Assembly: GCA_018907035.1 (NCBI GenBank) | Contig: JACCIC010000140.1 | Coordinates: 1,123,501-1,187,500, forward strand | Source: Sycobia sp. Sy_11 | Lineage: Eukaryota; Arthropoda; Insecta; Hymenoptera; Epichrysomallidae | Length of the DNA stretch: 64,000 bases | Direction of reading: 5' to 3' | Part shown: positions 11,881-23,768 of the stretch, one piece after another | Layout: each line of letters begins with the position of its first letter | How positions within the stretch are numbered: the stretch's first letter is position 1 | Translations under genes and position numbers: made by a program | The notes under the pieces: model-generated | Databases searched by the model: none | What the model was told of the DNA's origin: nothing | The model's input: only the letters and a program-made list of their open reading frames with translations

Positions 11881-11937
<57 letters not shown>
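11881..11937. repeat. (GA)n microsatellite
   Basis: A perfect 57-bp GA array within an interrupted purine-only stretch from about 11848 to 11987. The several frames open across it are Arg-Glu or Ser-Leu translations of the repeat. Confidence 0.97.
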
Positions 11938-11938
<1 letters not shown>

Positions 11939-12069
11939 AAGAGGGAGAGAAAGAGAGATAGAGATAGACAGACAGAATACAAGACGATTGTTGGAGGAGA
12001 TCGCGAGCGGAGCGCGATAGGACAATACACCGCTGTCCGAGAGGAACGTTCCCCATCCCCTCTTTTCAA

Positions 12070-14030
12070 TTAGTATCGATCGACGCTCGGATAGCTTTAT
12101 TCACGGATCGCCGAGCGCCAAAACGGAATAATGAGATCCATTGTGGGATTATGCTCGACAATGGCCAGTGCCTGTCTTCTTGCACCTTTGATTCGACGGG
12201 TGCTCATTTCGCGATAATATGCCATTTCCACGCGAGCCGCGAAATCTCGACCTTGCTTTCACGGTGCGATATTTAGCTGAGTTTGCGGGGCGGCGTGCAA
12301 TTCAGAATTTCGAATTTTGCGATCGTAGAATTTTGTTAGTTTTGTACGAAAAGCTCAATTATCTTTCTAAAATCGAGGAACGACAAAACTACTGAATTTC
12401 ACGCTACTTGTTCACTTATTTGAGCAGTTCATAATTCTGTAGTATAAGATAAGTATATATTAACTTATGTCATGAGGAAAAAAGTTTACTTTATCAAGAA
12501 GTGAATATCAAATTATACAAAGTTCATGCTCACTTAATCGAAAAGTTCGGGTTCTCTTGCATAAAGATAAATATACGTACTCGTTTATTTAGCAAATAAA
12601 AAAAAATCCAAAAAATAAAATTTAACGCATTCAGTAAAATAACGCTTCAATATCTGTTCGTGAGTAAGAAAAAATATAAAATGTACATAAAATGATTAAT
12701 CACTTAAGCGTATTATAATAAGTAAGGTAAAGATCATTATGACAGATGTATAAAAAGGTTTAATTAAATAATTAAAAAGGAAATAATGCCTGAATCACCT
12801 ATAGCACAAAAAATGCATACAGTATATCGACTAAAAGTACACATTTAAAAATATTCAACCGAGGAGTGATTGTGTCAATTTAAATAAGCGTTTGTTATCA
12901 ATAATTGAAGAGATCCAGTTTGGGATAATATTTGACAAATACAGGTCGCCGTCTAGTGATTAGCCTGTATTAACTGAACGGCAGATTGCAATTCTTATCC
13001 GAGATAACGTGAAAAATGGGCATGAAATTTCAGACTTGTTTGAAACGTTCTTCTGTGGAATTTTAAAAAATTACTCACAAATCAGTGTCTGTTTATCGAT
13101 CGAGTTGAATTAGGTTGAAATTTGTCTCGTCGGCTGTTGGAGCGAAGGCGATTGGGCAGTGATTCAATTGGGCTCGTGGACTTCTTTAATTTAAATTCGT
13201 GCATTTTTTTTCTGCAATTTCATAAAGGAAATAGCGTTAGCCTTGAAACGTAGCAAAAAAAAAACCATACTGAATTTTGGCTAGGACCAAGAACGAAAAA
13301 TTTGCCTAATAATAATCGGAATAATGGAATGAAAACGCGGTTAAATTACGACTGTTCTCATTATCTCTGCCAGAAATTTACAAAAGTTTATTCAGCTCCA
13401 AAAAAAATTTTTTTTTTTTTGGCTCCTTTTCAGTAGAGATAATACGGCTGCAAGGATTTTCGGATCAAGTTGGCAGCGTTTATTTATATCCATTATTTGG
13501 TATTTCTCTAGATTTGACGCAAATGCGACTTAATTTTACATGGATTCTTTCATAATTTTCTAAATTGCAATACATCGTTTTCATCATTCGACATTTATTT
13601 TAATAAGTAGTTATTTTTTAGTTAAAATTGATGCGTAAAGAATAAAGCCAAGCGTACTCACTTACTTTGTAAAAGTTTTATCAATAATTTTATTTATAAT
13701 ACACAGGCGCTAGTTGAATACTTTAGAGATCCGAATAATAATTCTATTTATATACAGTTCAACAAGAAAATCATATTGTATTTCATTGATAGAAAATAAT
13801 AATTGAATATTTTCGGAACAACTCGTGATATTACGATTCCTCACATGTTACATTTATTATCGAGAGAGTACAGCTTTGAATTGGAATAGAAAAAAATTCT
13901 TATAAATCACCAGCGTCAAGTCATCATCGGAAATCAATATTAAAATAATTAAAAGGGAAAAATAACGAAATCCAGAGAAAAACGTGACGCATTGTTTCAA
14001 GTTCCTGTAAATGGCGACGAAAGGCTTTGT
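12070..14030. other. AT-rich stretch, nothing coding recognised
   Basis: About 2 kb of mainly AT-rich sequence, slightly more CpG-containing at its left end (12070-12300). The only simple structure is an A8T12 run at 13400-13419. Confidence 0.5.
13400..13419. repeat. A8T12 homopolymer junction
   Basis: Eight A residues are followed directly by twelve T residues, a self-complementary A-tract/T-tract. Confidence 0.85.
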
Positions 14031-14039
14031 CCGGTATGG

Positions 14040-14430
14040 AGATACACCTAGAAACACACGCGCGCTCACGTGCACGCACTCGCACACGCACACATACGCA
14101 TAATCGCGAGCGCGTACATCGCTCGCGTCAACCGGGACTCGTGGCCGACTTTTGAACACCGTCGACATAGAGCGACTACCGAATAATTCATCGACTAAGT
14201 TATGTACTCTCTCTCTCTCACACACACTCGCTCTTTACGCCTTTCCCTCTCGGTTTTCGCTTCATCCTCAAATATGCGCTGGAGCATCGCCTATGTATGT
14301 ATGCAGTATCGTGCGAAGTAGCGGCGAGCGCCGATTACGTGACGCCGCACCGACCGCGACGTTGGAAAAGTCCGCAAAGTGTATCGCACACTCGCTCGGC
14401 GTCGGAAGGTATGCGCGCTTATAGATAACT
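14040..14430. other. CpG-rich patch with CA/CG-alternating DNA
   Basis: From about 14055 to 14112 the sequence is dominated by alternating CA, CG and TA steps. Beyond it lie a short CT/CA tract (about 14211-14226) and CpG-rich sequence to about 14410. Open frames on both strands match no known family. Confidence 0.45.
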
Positions 14431-15580
14431 GTTATATAGATGTCATTATATTCTCAGTGTGCTGTGGATACATACATATATATATGTACATGTGTAATAT
14501 ACCAGTCCAGCAGAACACGGTCAGGATGAATTCGATAGAATTAGCGGATACTTCCGTGGTAGACTACAATCGGCACTCACAACATTCCAGATTAGCAAGG
14601 GCAGATGGGTTGCATTATCATAATCCTCCCTCCTAGAAGCTCTGTATTAGAAATAATGTCTTCCGTAATAATTTCCATGTTTAATTATACAGAATTGCAT
14701 GATGTTGCAAAAAAAAAAAAACATTGTATTTGCTAACTGGACATAATTTCATCCATGTAAAGGTAATGGAACTTTTTCTAAAACTTTCTCACAATGCAGG
14801 AATAAAAAAGGATCGAAATGAAAAATAAAAGACTAATAAAAAACTAATTGTGCGAGAGCTTTCGCTGTCGCTCATTATGCGATAAAAAAAAAATTCAACA
14901 TAAAATTGTATGAATATGATTTCGGGACTGTTTCAAAACGGATTAATTCCTTTTATCCAGTCATACAATAGATATTAACTAAATTTTCGGCGTTCTCAAA
15001 TCTTGAATGATTATATTTATAAAAATTTAAACTTCCAGCCACATGTGAATCTATTTAATCGGTAAAACGGTGTTTGACTATTGAAAGTACATTTTCATGT
15101 CTTCGAAGCTCTTTATTACATTTATAATATTTTCATATCTTGCTCTCTTTCGTAAATATGATAATTTAATGCATGAAGCGGAGAGCGATTGCATCTGCAT
15201 CCGCATCTAAATGAAGATTTACGATTTTGATTAAATTATTTCAGCGGGATGATACGTGAAAATGAAAAATATTCCGTATCTTGTGTAGAAGTTAATGGGC
15301 GTGTCAGTACGTTTACAATATCGGCATTTTTTCTTTTCTGTTTTTTTTTTTTTTTTTTTTTTTAATATAGAATCCAATACTGTACATCCAAGAAGGAAAT
15401 GGAATTTTTCTCCTACTTTCTTCCTCGTAAATCTAGCAAATACGAGTATATTCGTATTCAGTTTGCTCGGATTATAGGAAGATTTTATTGTATACACATT
15501 AACCACCGTACATAATCAATACAACGACATTCGAGCATTCACTTTTCATCATAATACACGGCAATACGCGGCAATTTAAT
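14430..15580. other. AT-rich stretch, nothing recognised except poly-T
   Basis: AT-rich DNA with a short imperfect TA/CATA run near 14470-14490 and the long T homopolymer listed separately. No coding, tRNA or mobile-element signal was recognised. Confidence 0.5.
15341..15363. repeat. Poly-T tract (23 T)
   Basis: Twenty-three consecutive T residues, preceded by a T-rich stretch from about 15327. Confidence 0.94.
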
Positions 15581-15589
15581 TAACTGATT

Positions 15590-16350
15590 TTTCCTGCGCG
15601 AACCAGCTAATCGATATGTATTGTTGAAGCCACGCGCCACACAATTCATCGGCACTCGACAGCTCGTCCTTTCCACGTGCTCATAGTATAGAAAACGCGA
15701 ATTCGCGCTCCATATTCGGCGAAGGAACGTCCGCGCAACGATCATTAAAATTACATAATACAGTAGTCGCGTTAATAAACAGCTCATCGAACCACTCGAT
15801 TCGTCGAAAAGGAGAGGGGAGAATGCGGGCAAGGGGGGTGGGGGCGGAGGAAAAAACAACTTGGCTCTCTCTCGCTCTCTCTCGCTCGCTCGCGCTCGTT
15901 TTCTTTATACGCATACCCGCCATCCTCTCAAAAGGATTCAATTTTCAAAAGCATCACGCGGCTGCGAAACAGTAGCCACGGCTGGGGGCGGGGGGGGGGG
16001 CGAACGCGGCGAGCTCGCGCTCAACTCCTTTGTGCCGCGCTGCTTTCGCCGCGCGAGCTAATTAGGCTTCTTTTCTCTTGTTTTTATGTTTTTTTTTTTT
16101 TTTTTTTTTTGTTTTTGTTTGTGTTTTTCTCCGTTCTCCACCGTCCGCTCTGTAACTCGGCAACAAGGAACAAAACGAGCCGAGCAATAGAACCGAGAGC
16201 AGCGACCAAGCCTGGCTTGAAGTATGCGCTCGTGCATCGGGGCAAAACGACGACGATCGGCTAATTATCCGTACGAACGGAGCTTTGCGAACGGGCAGAG
16301 CTTTACGCGTTGCGTCCAACGTCTTTGCGCAGTGACGCAATATATGAGAG
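15590..16350. other. GC-rich, CpG-dense patch
   Basis: It contains a TCTCGC-type pyrimidine repeat (about 15865-15898), an 11-G run (15990-16000) and a 22-T homopolymer (16089-16110). Frames on both strands are open because of composition; none is recognised. A CpG island-like control region is possible. Confidence 0.5.
16089..16110. repeat. Poly-T tract (22 T)
   Basis: Twenty-two consecutive T residues, continuing as a T/G-rich stretch to about 16127. Confidence 0.94.
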
Positions 16351-16578
16351 AGAAAGAGAGTGTGTGTAGGATGCATAGGCTCTCTCTCTGTCTCTCTCAC
16401 TCTTTGCCTCTATCTACCACCTATTCTTCGGTTTTACGAGGGGAGAGAAGGTATAATGTATAGACAGGCGGAGAGGCCGCGGGAGAACTTGCCGAGATAA
16501 TCCGACGACGCCGAGCCGCGTCTCCACGGGACCAGTGTATAAAGGGAACCGCCGAGGGGCTTTCCCACTTGCGACTAC

Positions 16579-16615
16579 GTGCATATGCACATATATACAT
16601 ATATGTATGCACATA

Positions 16616-16654
<39 letters not shown>

Positions 16655-16735
16655 CTATATATATATAAATATATATACATATATACATGTGTATTTATGT
16701 GCATATGTATATACGTGTATTCATACGCATGTAAA
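16579..16735. repeat. TA-rich cryptic repeat with nested palindromes
   Basis: A perfect 12-bp palindrome, GTGCATATGCAC (16579-16590), and a 14-bp palindrome, ATACATATATGTAT (16595-16608), precede a 33-bp AT array (16619-16651). Degenerate TA/TG/CATA repeats follow to about 16735. The open frame through it encodes Tyr-Ile runs and is not a gene. Confidence 0.88.
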
Positions 16736-16749
16736 GTAAATAACTGTAC

Positions 16750-17030
16750 CAGTGCGCGTATATACATGCGCAAGCCTAATGAAATGGCGGAGATCCGGGG
16801 GTTCGCTCGCTGCACGGCGCGTCGCGCGCCCACCGAAAGTTTTCGCCGAGATTTCCGGGAGCTTTGCCAGTGCGAACCGCGCGGCGGCGATATTACGCGG
16901 CGCGCCGACTTGTGGCTGGCTCGCGCGCGCGCCACGGCTTTATGGCTCGTAAAAGTAAAAATTTAGAGGAGCGCGGCACGGCTGGAGGCGTGCGGGCGCG
17001 AGAGCAGGTTACGCCCGCGCGACTTTTATA
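16750..17030. other. GC-rich, CpG-dense patch
   Basis: A dense CpG segment sits between two TA-rich microsatellites. No promoter or exon was recognised. Confidence 0.5.
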
Positions 17031-17034
17031 GGAA

Positions 17035-17040
<6 letters not shown>

Positions 17041-17081
<41 letters not shown>

Positions 17082-17087
17082 ATATAT
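17041..17087. repeat. Compound (TA)n(TG)n microsatellite
   Basis: A 29-bp TA array (17041-17069) passes without interruption into alternating TG to about 17081, then back into TA. Confidence 0.94.
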
Positions 17088-17200
17088 CGTGCGTGAATAT
17101 ACATATAAGCATTATACGATGTCATAGAATTAATGTGTCCGTAAGTGCTCATCGGATTGCTGCTTTTGTTGTTCTTGTCCCTTTAGCCACGCGTCGAAAT

Positions 17201-17202
<2 letters not shown>

Positions 17203-17265
<63 letters not shown>
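17203..17265. repeat. (AT)n microsatellite, longest in the window
   Basis: A perfect 63-bp AT array, followed by imperfect ATAC/ATAT units to about 17290. Confidence 0.97.
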
Positions 17266-17279
<14 letters not shown>

Positions 17280-17289
17280 CATATATTTA

Positions 17290-18480
17290 TACGCAATAAA
17301 CATTAGAAACACGAAATGTTTACGACGCCATATACACTAATCCCAGTGCTCAATTGTCACAAGATGGAATGACAAAAATAAACTCGTAGAAGAACGATAA
17401 TGCCCGCGTTGAATGGGGACGTTTGTGGCGTTTCATACAAAGTCCCAAAAGAAAATTAGATAACTTTTATGTAGTAATATTAACACTTAAAAATAAACAC
17501 TGTTTATGTAGACAAAATATATTATTTTATCGAAAGAGGTGACTCTTGTGCCACAACAGTTTAGCGTAATTAATAATAAATAAAGTCAGATGAATATGAC
17601 AAGTGAAAGGCTCGAATAAATATCACGTACGATATATATTCGAAAATAAATTAAATTTTTCACAATCTACTCGATTTATATAATAATTCTTTTTTCACAA
17701 GTATTATATTTTGAAACGTTTTTTCTTCTGACAATGACTATGAGACATTACGAAGGGTAATGTAATTCACACACGAAGATAAAAACTTCATTATCATTCA
17801 ACTTGATATAATTTCGATATTCTTCTGTATATAAATATGAATTAAAAAATTTTAGAAAAAATATTTCCGTAAAAAAAAATCGTGAAATACTGCACACAAA
17901 CTAGAATCTATTGAAAGAATGAAAGTCACGAGTAATGGGGGAAACATAATGAAGGAGATGAATAAAACTCAACTATATTTTTCGAATTTTACGAAATTGT
18001 AACCACTTCAGGATCCTCCTTAAGTTTCATCATTATTGTCCCTACATTAATCTTCATGCGTATTTCTTTACAATATCTTAATTAATATATAAAATATAAT
18101 TAAAAAAAGCCAATATTTACAATATAATAAAATATCTTAATTAACTTTACGATTGTTCTATCGTTGGAATCATGTTCCATAGAACGAACAAGTGCGATAC
18201 GAGCTTCACGTGCATACATAATGTTCAACCTAATTGGCTGCAAGAAATTCACGAAAGCCACCAATTGTTATATACCTCGCGATACCGATTGCTTAATTTC
18301 ATCAATCAATTTTCTCGATCGCTGTACCACTGCGATGGGCATGCAATCTTTATAATTTCTTGCGTTAAAAAACATGTTGTTTTTATTTCCCTGAAAGTGC
18401 TTCTTAATCTTATATTGAAGCGATAAAAATTTCCTCGCTCGTCATTATGTTCGTTAAAACGGAATCACGCGTTTCTTGCT
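17290..18480. other. AT-rich stretch, nothing recognised
   Basis: About 1.2 kb of AT-rich DNA. Two overlapping short frames near 18164-18426 are open but resemble no known protein and have no supporting splice or start context. Confidence 0.5.
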
Positions 18481-18499
18481 TCGCTAGTGACAATCGTTT

Positions 18500-18910
18500 T
18501 GTCCCCCCTGAAAATCGTATTCTGCCTTTACAAATGTCAGCACGTGCATCGGAGGCATGAAAAAGAGGCTCGTCGCCGAGAAGAAGAAAAACCGATTCTG
18601 TCTCCCGTATCCCGCGCTCTCGACTACGGATATCCCGCCGAACGGCAAATCGGGCGCGGCACAGCGGGAGGGACGTACGAAAATAAACGAAAAGCAGCGC
18701 TGCTATTATCAATAGTCGTGAGCGCGCGCGACCGAAATTTCCCGATCGTACTATACTGCAGGTTGGGGGGGGGGGCGAGCTCGTTTCGGGAACGCTCGGG
18801 GTTTAAAATTAAGCGCGCCTGGAGAACAGGCGGCGACCGCGGATCTCACCTTCGGGAGTCGGCGCGACGAGGCCTGCGGAATAATTTTAGGAACCGTGCG
18901 GGTTTCGCGA
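18500..18910. other. GC-rich, CpG-dense patch
   Basis: It contains an 11-G run (18765-18775) and ends at a short AT array. A plus-strand frame open across 18487-19038 (183 codons, running into the TA repeat) shows no family resemblance and is treated as compositional. Confidence 0.5.
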
Positions 18911-18912
18911 AC

Positions 18913-18931
18913 ATATATATATATATATATA
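18913..18931. repeat. (AT)n microsatellite
   Basis: A perfect 19-bp AT array at the edge of a GC-rich patch. Confidence 0.92.
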
Positions 18932-18934
18932 GTA

Positions 18935-21500
18935 CACTTACACATTTCTTAGGGCTCGTGCATTTGATAATATCAATTCGAATAATGGATAACTTTTTCA
19001 ATATAAGATCACAAGCAATGCAGAAATTTAATCGATAGGCATTGTGCGATAAACTATTTACTGGGAGGTTTAAAAATAACAAAAGTTTAAAAACAGTGTT
19101 GAATAAATTTAAATTTTAATATATAATAAATGAAATACAAATGACAATCACCTTAGTATAGACGAGACACGAATAATCATTTATACGCTCACATAGCGCC
19201 CTTTATAGACTTGCAGTCCTTCTTATCGCGGGTCAAATTTCGTGCGATAAGCCCCATTCGTCGATCGGAGCCTAAACACTTCGCGCAGCCGGACGGTCGG
19301 AGAATCCGAGATGGTAATCCGACACCGTCCATACTTCTTTCAAAAATTCTCGAAATTTTCTTAAAGCTAAAATAGAGTCACCTTATGCATGAATCTGTGG
19401 AAGAGCTATTAGAAAGAAAATTTCTGAATTTTCCGTCACAGTACGGCTCAATTGCTTTTATGGAAGCATAACCAGTTAAACCTCTTTCGTAAAATCTCAA
19501 GATTTTCCTCCGATTAATATTTGATTACCTCAGTTGTAAATCATATAAAAGTCAGTCTTCAGGAAAATCTTCGGCTTTACCCGTCATGGCACGGATCAAG
19601 CGTATACCTTAGTTGTCTACAATTTTGTGGCCTTTAACGAAGGTTTTCTCTCGATCCTGACTTCAATAATTAATTAAATTTAAACTCAATTAAATTAAAT
19701 CAAATCATTCAAAGTTCAATTCAACACTTCAAATTATAAATTATTGAATAAGATTTAAAATTTCCAACGATGATTTGGTCGAGAAATACTCGATATCTCG
19801 TATATACATATAAGTTAAACAGTTTTTCTCTTTTGAATTTATGTGGCGCCGTTTTGTCCGAGAAGATCGCATATACATTTCTTCCTTATATTATTATCTC
19901 GGAAATATCGTATTACATTAATCTCTTATTTATGTTATTTTTCAATCTTAAAACTAAACATTTTCCGCAGTACAATTTCTATCTATACATAATTATATAA
20001 GGAAATATTAACGCAATATTATAAAACTTCTTAAAAACTATTACACATTATTTTAATATAATATCAGATTAAATAATTCTAATATTCAAAATCATAAAAT
20101 TACATTTAAATTTATAACTCTACTTTCTTAAACTATAAACATACATAAATCTATCAGTGATAAAGAAAATATCTTATTTTTATTTTAATGCTAACAATAT
20201 AGAGACGTTATACGTGAAGCTAATAACTATATAATAACAACTAGAATTTTAATCGATAAATAAATACTTTAATTCTAGAAATTATAAAGGTGGAGACTTA
20301 CTATTAGAGTTGACACTAATTCTTAAATCTATTTTCGTTTCTGTTCGTAACACATTGAACTCTCCTGTTTTCTTATTTCCTTTATGAAATATATAATTTA
20401 ATAGTTTTGTGAACTAATATAACTGAATGCTCGTTTTCTTAGAAATGTCAAAACTTGACGCATCCGAATAAAAGTAACAACTGTTATTTTTGGGATTTTT
20501 GTAAATACATCGGAGTTGACAGGCAAATCGTTGAAAATCTATATTGTAACAGGAGATTATATCGACGTGTCGCTGATGCATACGCAAAAATGGCGAAAAA
20601 TATTAAAAGTCGTTTTCTGAAAATCGTCAGACTGATAACGTAAATAAAATATGGAATAATAAAAATTCGATTTTACGACAATATTATATAGATCATTATC
20701 AGAACCAGGAAAAATACAATTATTAATTGTCTTGCTATTTTGTGCGTTAACTTTCGGAACTTTAATAATAGAAAATATATTTTATTTTACGTAAACTTAC
20801 TCTGAAAAAATATCGACCTTTGAAGTTTCACTTGACTGCAGTTATCTTTGAGAAACAACTTCAAAGTACTCTTATGAAAATTAATAGGAATTTTTATTGC
20901 TTTTTAAGAAGCTAAAATATGATTATGATAATTATAATGGCAGACAAACTGTCTATGTTTATAATTATTCAGAGAGAATCTGAAGTTTAGAAGATAAAAT
21001 ATTTAAAACCAATCCGACTTTTGTTACTAACACCGAGTGTCGTTAATATTATTATAATCATATTGCACTTATTAAAAAGATTGTAATATCGACAAAAACT
21101 TCAATAGTTTTATTTATGCCAGTGGAAGGAGAGTGTAATTATTAAGTAGTATCGAAATAGTTAACTATTATAATTAAAAACGATATTAACGAATGAAATC
21201 TGTTATTAAATTATTACATTCTTTATTTTCTGCTTTAGCAACAATTTTATAATATAAAATTAACGTTAGTTTCTCGTTAAAACGTGTGCTCGTCGCAAAA
21301 CAGATTCGCTAATTGTCCTGAAAATAAAATATCAAAGATAAACCACAGAATATCAAATAAAATATAACTCACGTTTATTTCGTTAATTAATCATAATAAA
21401 AAAGAAAGATAAAATGTCATACTGCGGGTACGACAGACAAGAGGAAATGGGCAAAAGATATCTGGAAATACATCGTTATTTGATTAATTGCAATTCATAT
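18935..21500. other. Long AT-rich stretch, nothing recognised
   Basis: About 2.5 kb of strongly AT-rich sequence. A small CpG-containing segment lies near 19190-19330. Near 19670-19750, ATTAAA/AATTCAA-like words recur without a clean period. No coding, RNA or mobile-element signal was recognised. Confidence 0.5.
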
Positions 21501-21710
21501 CCTTTCCCCCCGGCGTAACATCATCGTTGCCTATTTATTTCTATTGCTTTCTCTTCTTTCATTTTGTTTTTTTTTTTATCGATGGACGAGGGTATATTTT
21601 GCAATTGAATTCTCTCTCAGTATATATATATTAGTACAAAAAAACGCGCCGTCGTGAAAAAAAATTTTAAAACAACACTAGCGAGCGATTCGAGAGCAAG
21701 AGTCGCCGCG

Positions 21711-21735
<25 letters not shown>
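21711..21735. repeat. (TC)n microsatellite
   Basis: A perfect 25-bp TC array, continuing as a pyrimidine-rich stretch to about 21774. It pairs in inverted orientation with the GA array at 21939-21983. Confidence 0.95.
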
Positions 21736-21745
<10 letters not shown>

Positions 21746-21935
21746 TTCTCTCCTTGTCTCTCTCCTTTCTCTCTGATCGCGAAAACAATATTCTCATCGC
21801 TGCGCAACGGCAGAGTCGGTCAATCCAGAAATGCGCATCGACGTTCTGTCAGTAACAGAGGAGCGGAGCTCTGGGAAACGCCGTGCCTTCGTTAAAAATG
21901 TCCTTGATGACACAGAGTGTGTAAGAGAGGGAGAG

Positions 21936-21938
<3 letters not shown>

Positions 21939-21983
<45 letters not shown>
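21939..21983. repeat. (GA)n microsatellite
   Basis: A perfect 45-bp GA array inside a purine-rich stretch from about 21923 to 22019. Confidence 0.97.
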
Positions 21984-21989
<6 letters not shown>

Positions 21990-21992
<3 letters not shown>

Positions 21993-22610
21993 GGGAGTGA
22001 GTGAGTGAGAAAGAGAGGATAACATGAATAATCCGACAAGAGGCAGAATAAATTTACCCTCGTAAATCATCGGCACGTATTCAAGTGTCAGTCCGTATTA
22101 ATATTACATTTTGCCGTAAGTTATTCAAGTTTTTATCAATCGGATTATCGTAAAGGGATAAGCGCGGGAAAGGCCCTTTTTCAAGATTTGTCCGAGACAG
22201 CAGAATTGAAAGTGTGGATAAAAATTACTTTATATAAAGTATATATTTAGATCAACAATAGTCTACAAAATAAATGGAATCCTAAACAGTAAAAAACTCT
22301 TCGATTCTTTCTTAAACGTATGCAAGTCTTTCAAGCCGGTACAAATATTTTTTTTTGAATTGACGATGAAAATAAATTTTGAGAATACCTTACGAGCCCG
22401 CTGAATTAATCGAACAAATGTATAAACATCGTTAGGGTTATACTATAAATCCTAGCTGTTTATAAGACATAAATCTATAAAAAAAAAGGAGAAGAACAAG
22501 CAACGAACTTATTCCGACAACGCAGATTTGTTTTCGACAACTCGCAACTATCGAAAAAACAACCCGAGAATGTGAATGATGAAAATTCCACCACCCCAGC
22601 GGTCCTTCTT
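21990..22610. other. AT-rich stretch, nothing recognised
   Basis: About 600 bp of AT-rich DNA between a GA-rich tract and a CpG-rich patch. No distinct structure was seen. Confidence 0.45.
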
Positions 22611-22619
22611 ATAGTAAAT

Positions 22620-22985
22620 TTTTTTTCATCTACGCGCGACGCGCGCGAATAAAGCGACGCGAATCGGCCCCCGCGTCTCTGCCGTATAATTTTAACGAAT
22701 TACAGTTTCGTCGCAAAATAGAATTTCTTCGGCGCGGATTTCGCCGCCTCGCCCCACCGACGAAGTCGGGGATGCGAAATTTATGTAAAACATCAAGGGC
22801 GCAGGCAGGTGATTCTGCTCGACTTCGCTCGCTCGGCCGTCGAATTCGCGAGCGTCGACGGCGAACGAAAAGTTCGGGATATCTTCGAGGAATCGGGACA
22901 CTTCCGTCAAGAACTATTCTGCCTGCTCGGCCTTCTGTGTGCCTGAATGGCGGGGCGGGGGGGGGGGGAATCGGATTTCTCAAAA
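22620..22985. other. GC-rich, CpG-dense patch ending in a 12-G run
   Basis: A CpG-rich segment ends with 12 consecutive G residues at 22957-22968. Three mutually overlapping frames are open on both strands, a pattern typical of composition rather than coding. Confidence 0.5.
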
Positions 22986-22989
22986 ATGT

Positions 22990-23765
22990 TAATCTCGCAC
23001 TGCAGAAATTCGGGAATTACAGATTTTTTTTAAACAAAATTTTTCTATTCGGTCAATGTTATTGACTTGATCTGAATGTGCTCAAATGATATACGTAATT
23101 GTTATTGATAAAAGTGTTATTAAATGTTTTGTAAATTTTAAATATATTTTACACAAACGTATATTATACTAACAAAATTTTGAACAACGTTTCACTTTTA
23201 ATTACAAAAAAATTTCTTTTCGAAAATGAATGTTTAATAACGATTGCCATAAAATTTTTCTTGCTTTATTCGGATTTGCTTTTATTTCGATTGGTGTTTA
23301 TACAACTTCATATATAGAGTTTGCCCTACAAAAGCGTTCTTCCAGATTAATTTATCTAATAAAATATAAGTATATATATATATATTTTTTATAGAGTTTT
23401 TTATACAATATTTCGTCGATCTTTGGATCAAAGTACATAATTATAAGAATTTATATTATTGTTGAAAATACCACTCATATAGAGCGTTCTATTAATGTCA
23501 CCATAAAACAGTAAAGAATAGAACGTTGACGCTCAACATTATATAAGTAAATCATATGTAGTTTAATTAATACTCAATTTTTGATTATCCTACATTCACA
23601 AGGAATACGAAGATATATTTTTCAAGATTTCATTTGTTTTGAAATGAGGAAAGAAGTTCGCAATAAAATTTAATACACCGTCGTTTATATCATTTTTTGT
23701 GCAAAAATGCATCAGTTAATTTTATTTTAATAAACAATAAGTTTCGTTCGGCCGAGTGTCGAGCA
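22990..23765. other. AT-rich stretch leading to a foldback element
   Basis: AT-rich DNA with a short TA array at 23371-23385. Nothing coding was recognised. Confidence 0.5.
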
Positions 23766-23768
23766 AGT

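Noticed and set aside
16414..16966. Long frames on both strands
   Set aside because: Their middle is a translation of the TA/CATA repeat (Tyr-Ile-His runs).
18487..19038. 183-codon plus-strand frame
   Set aside because: It crosses an 11-G run and a TA array, has no known domain, and starts without supporting context.
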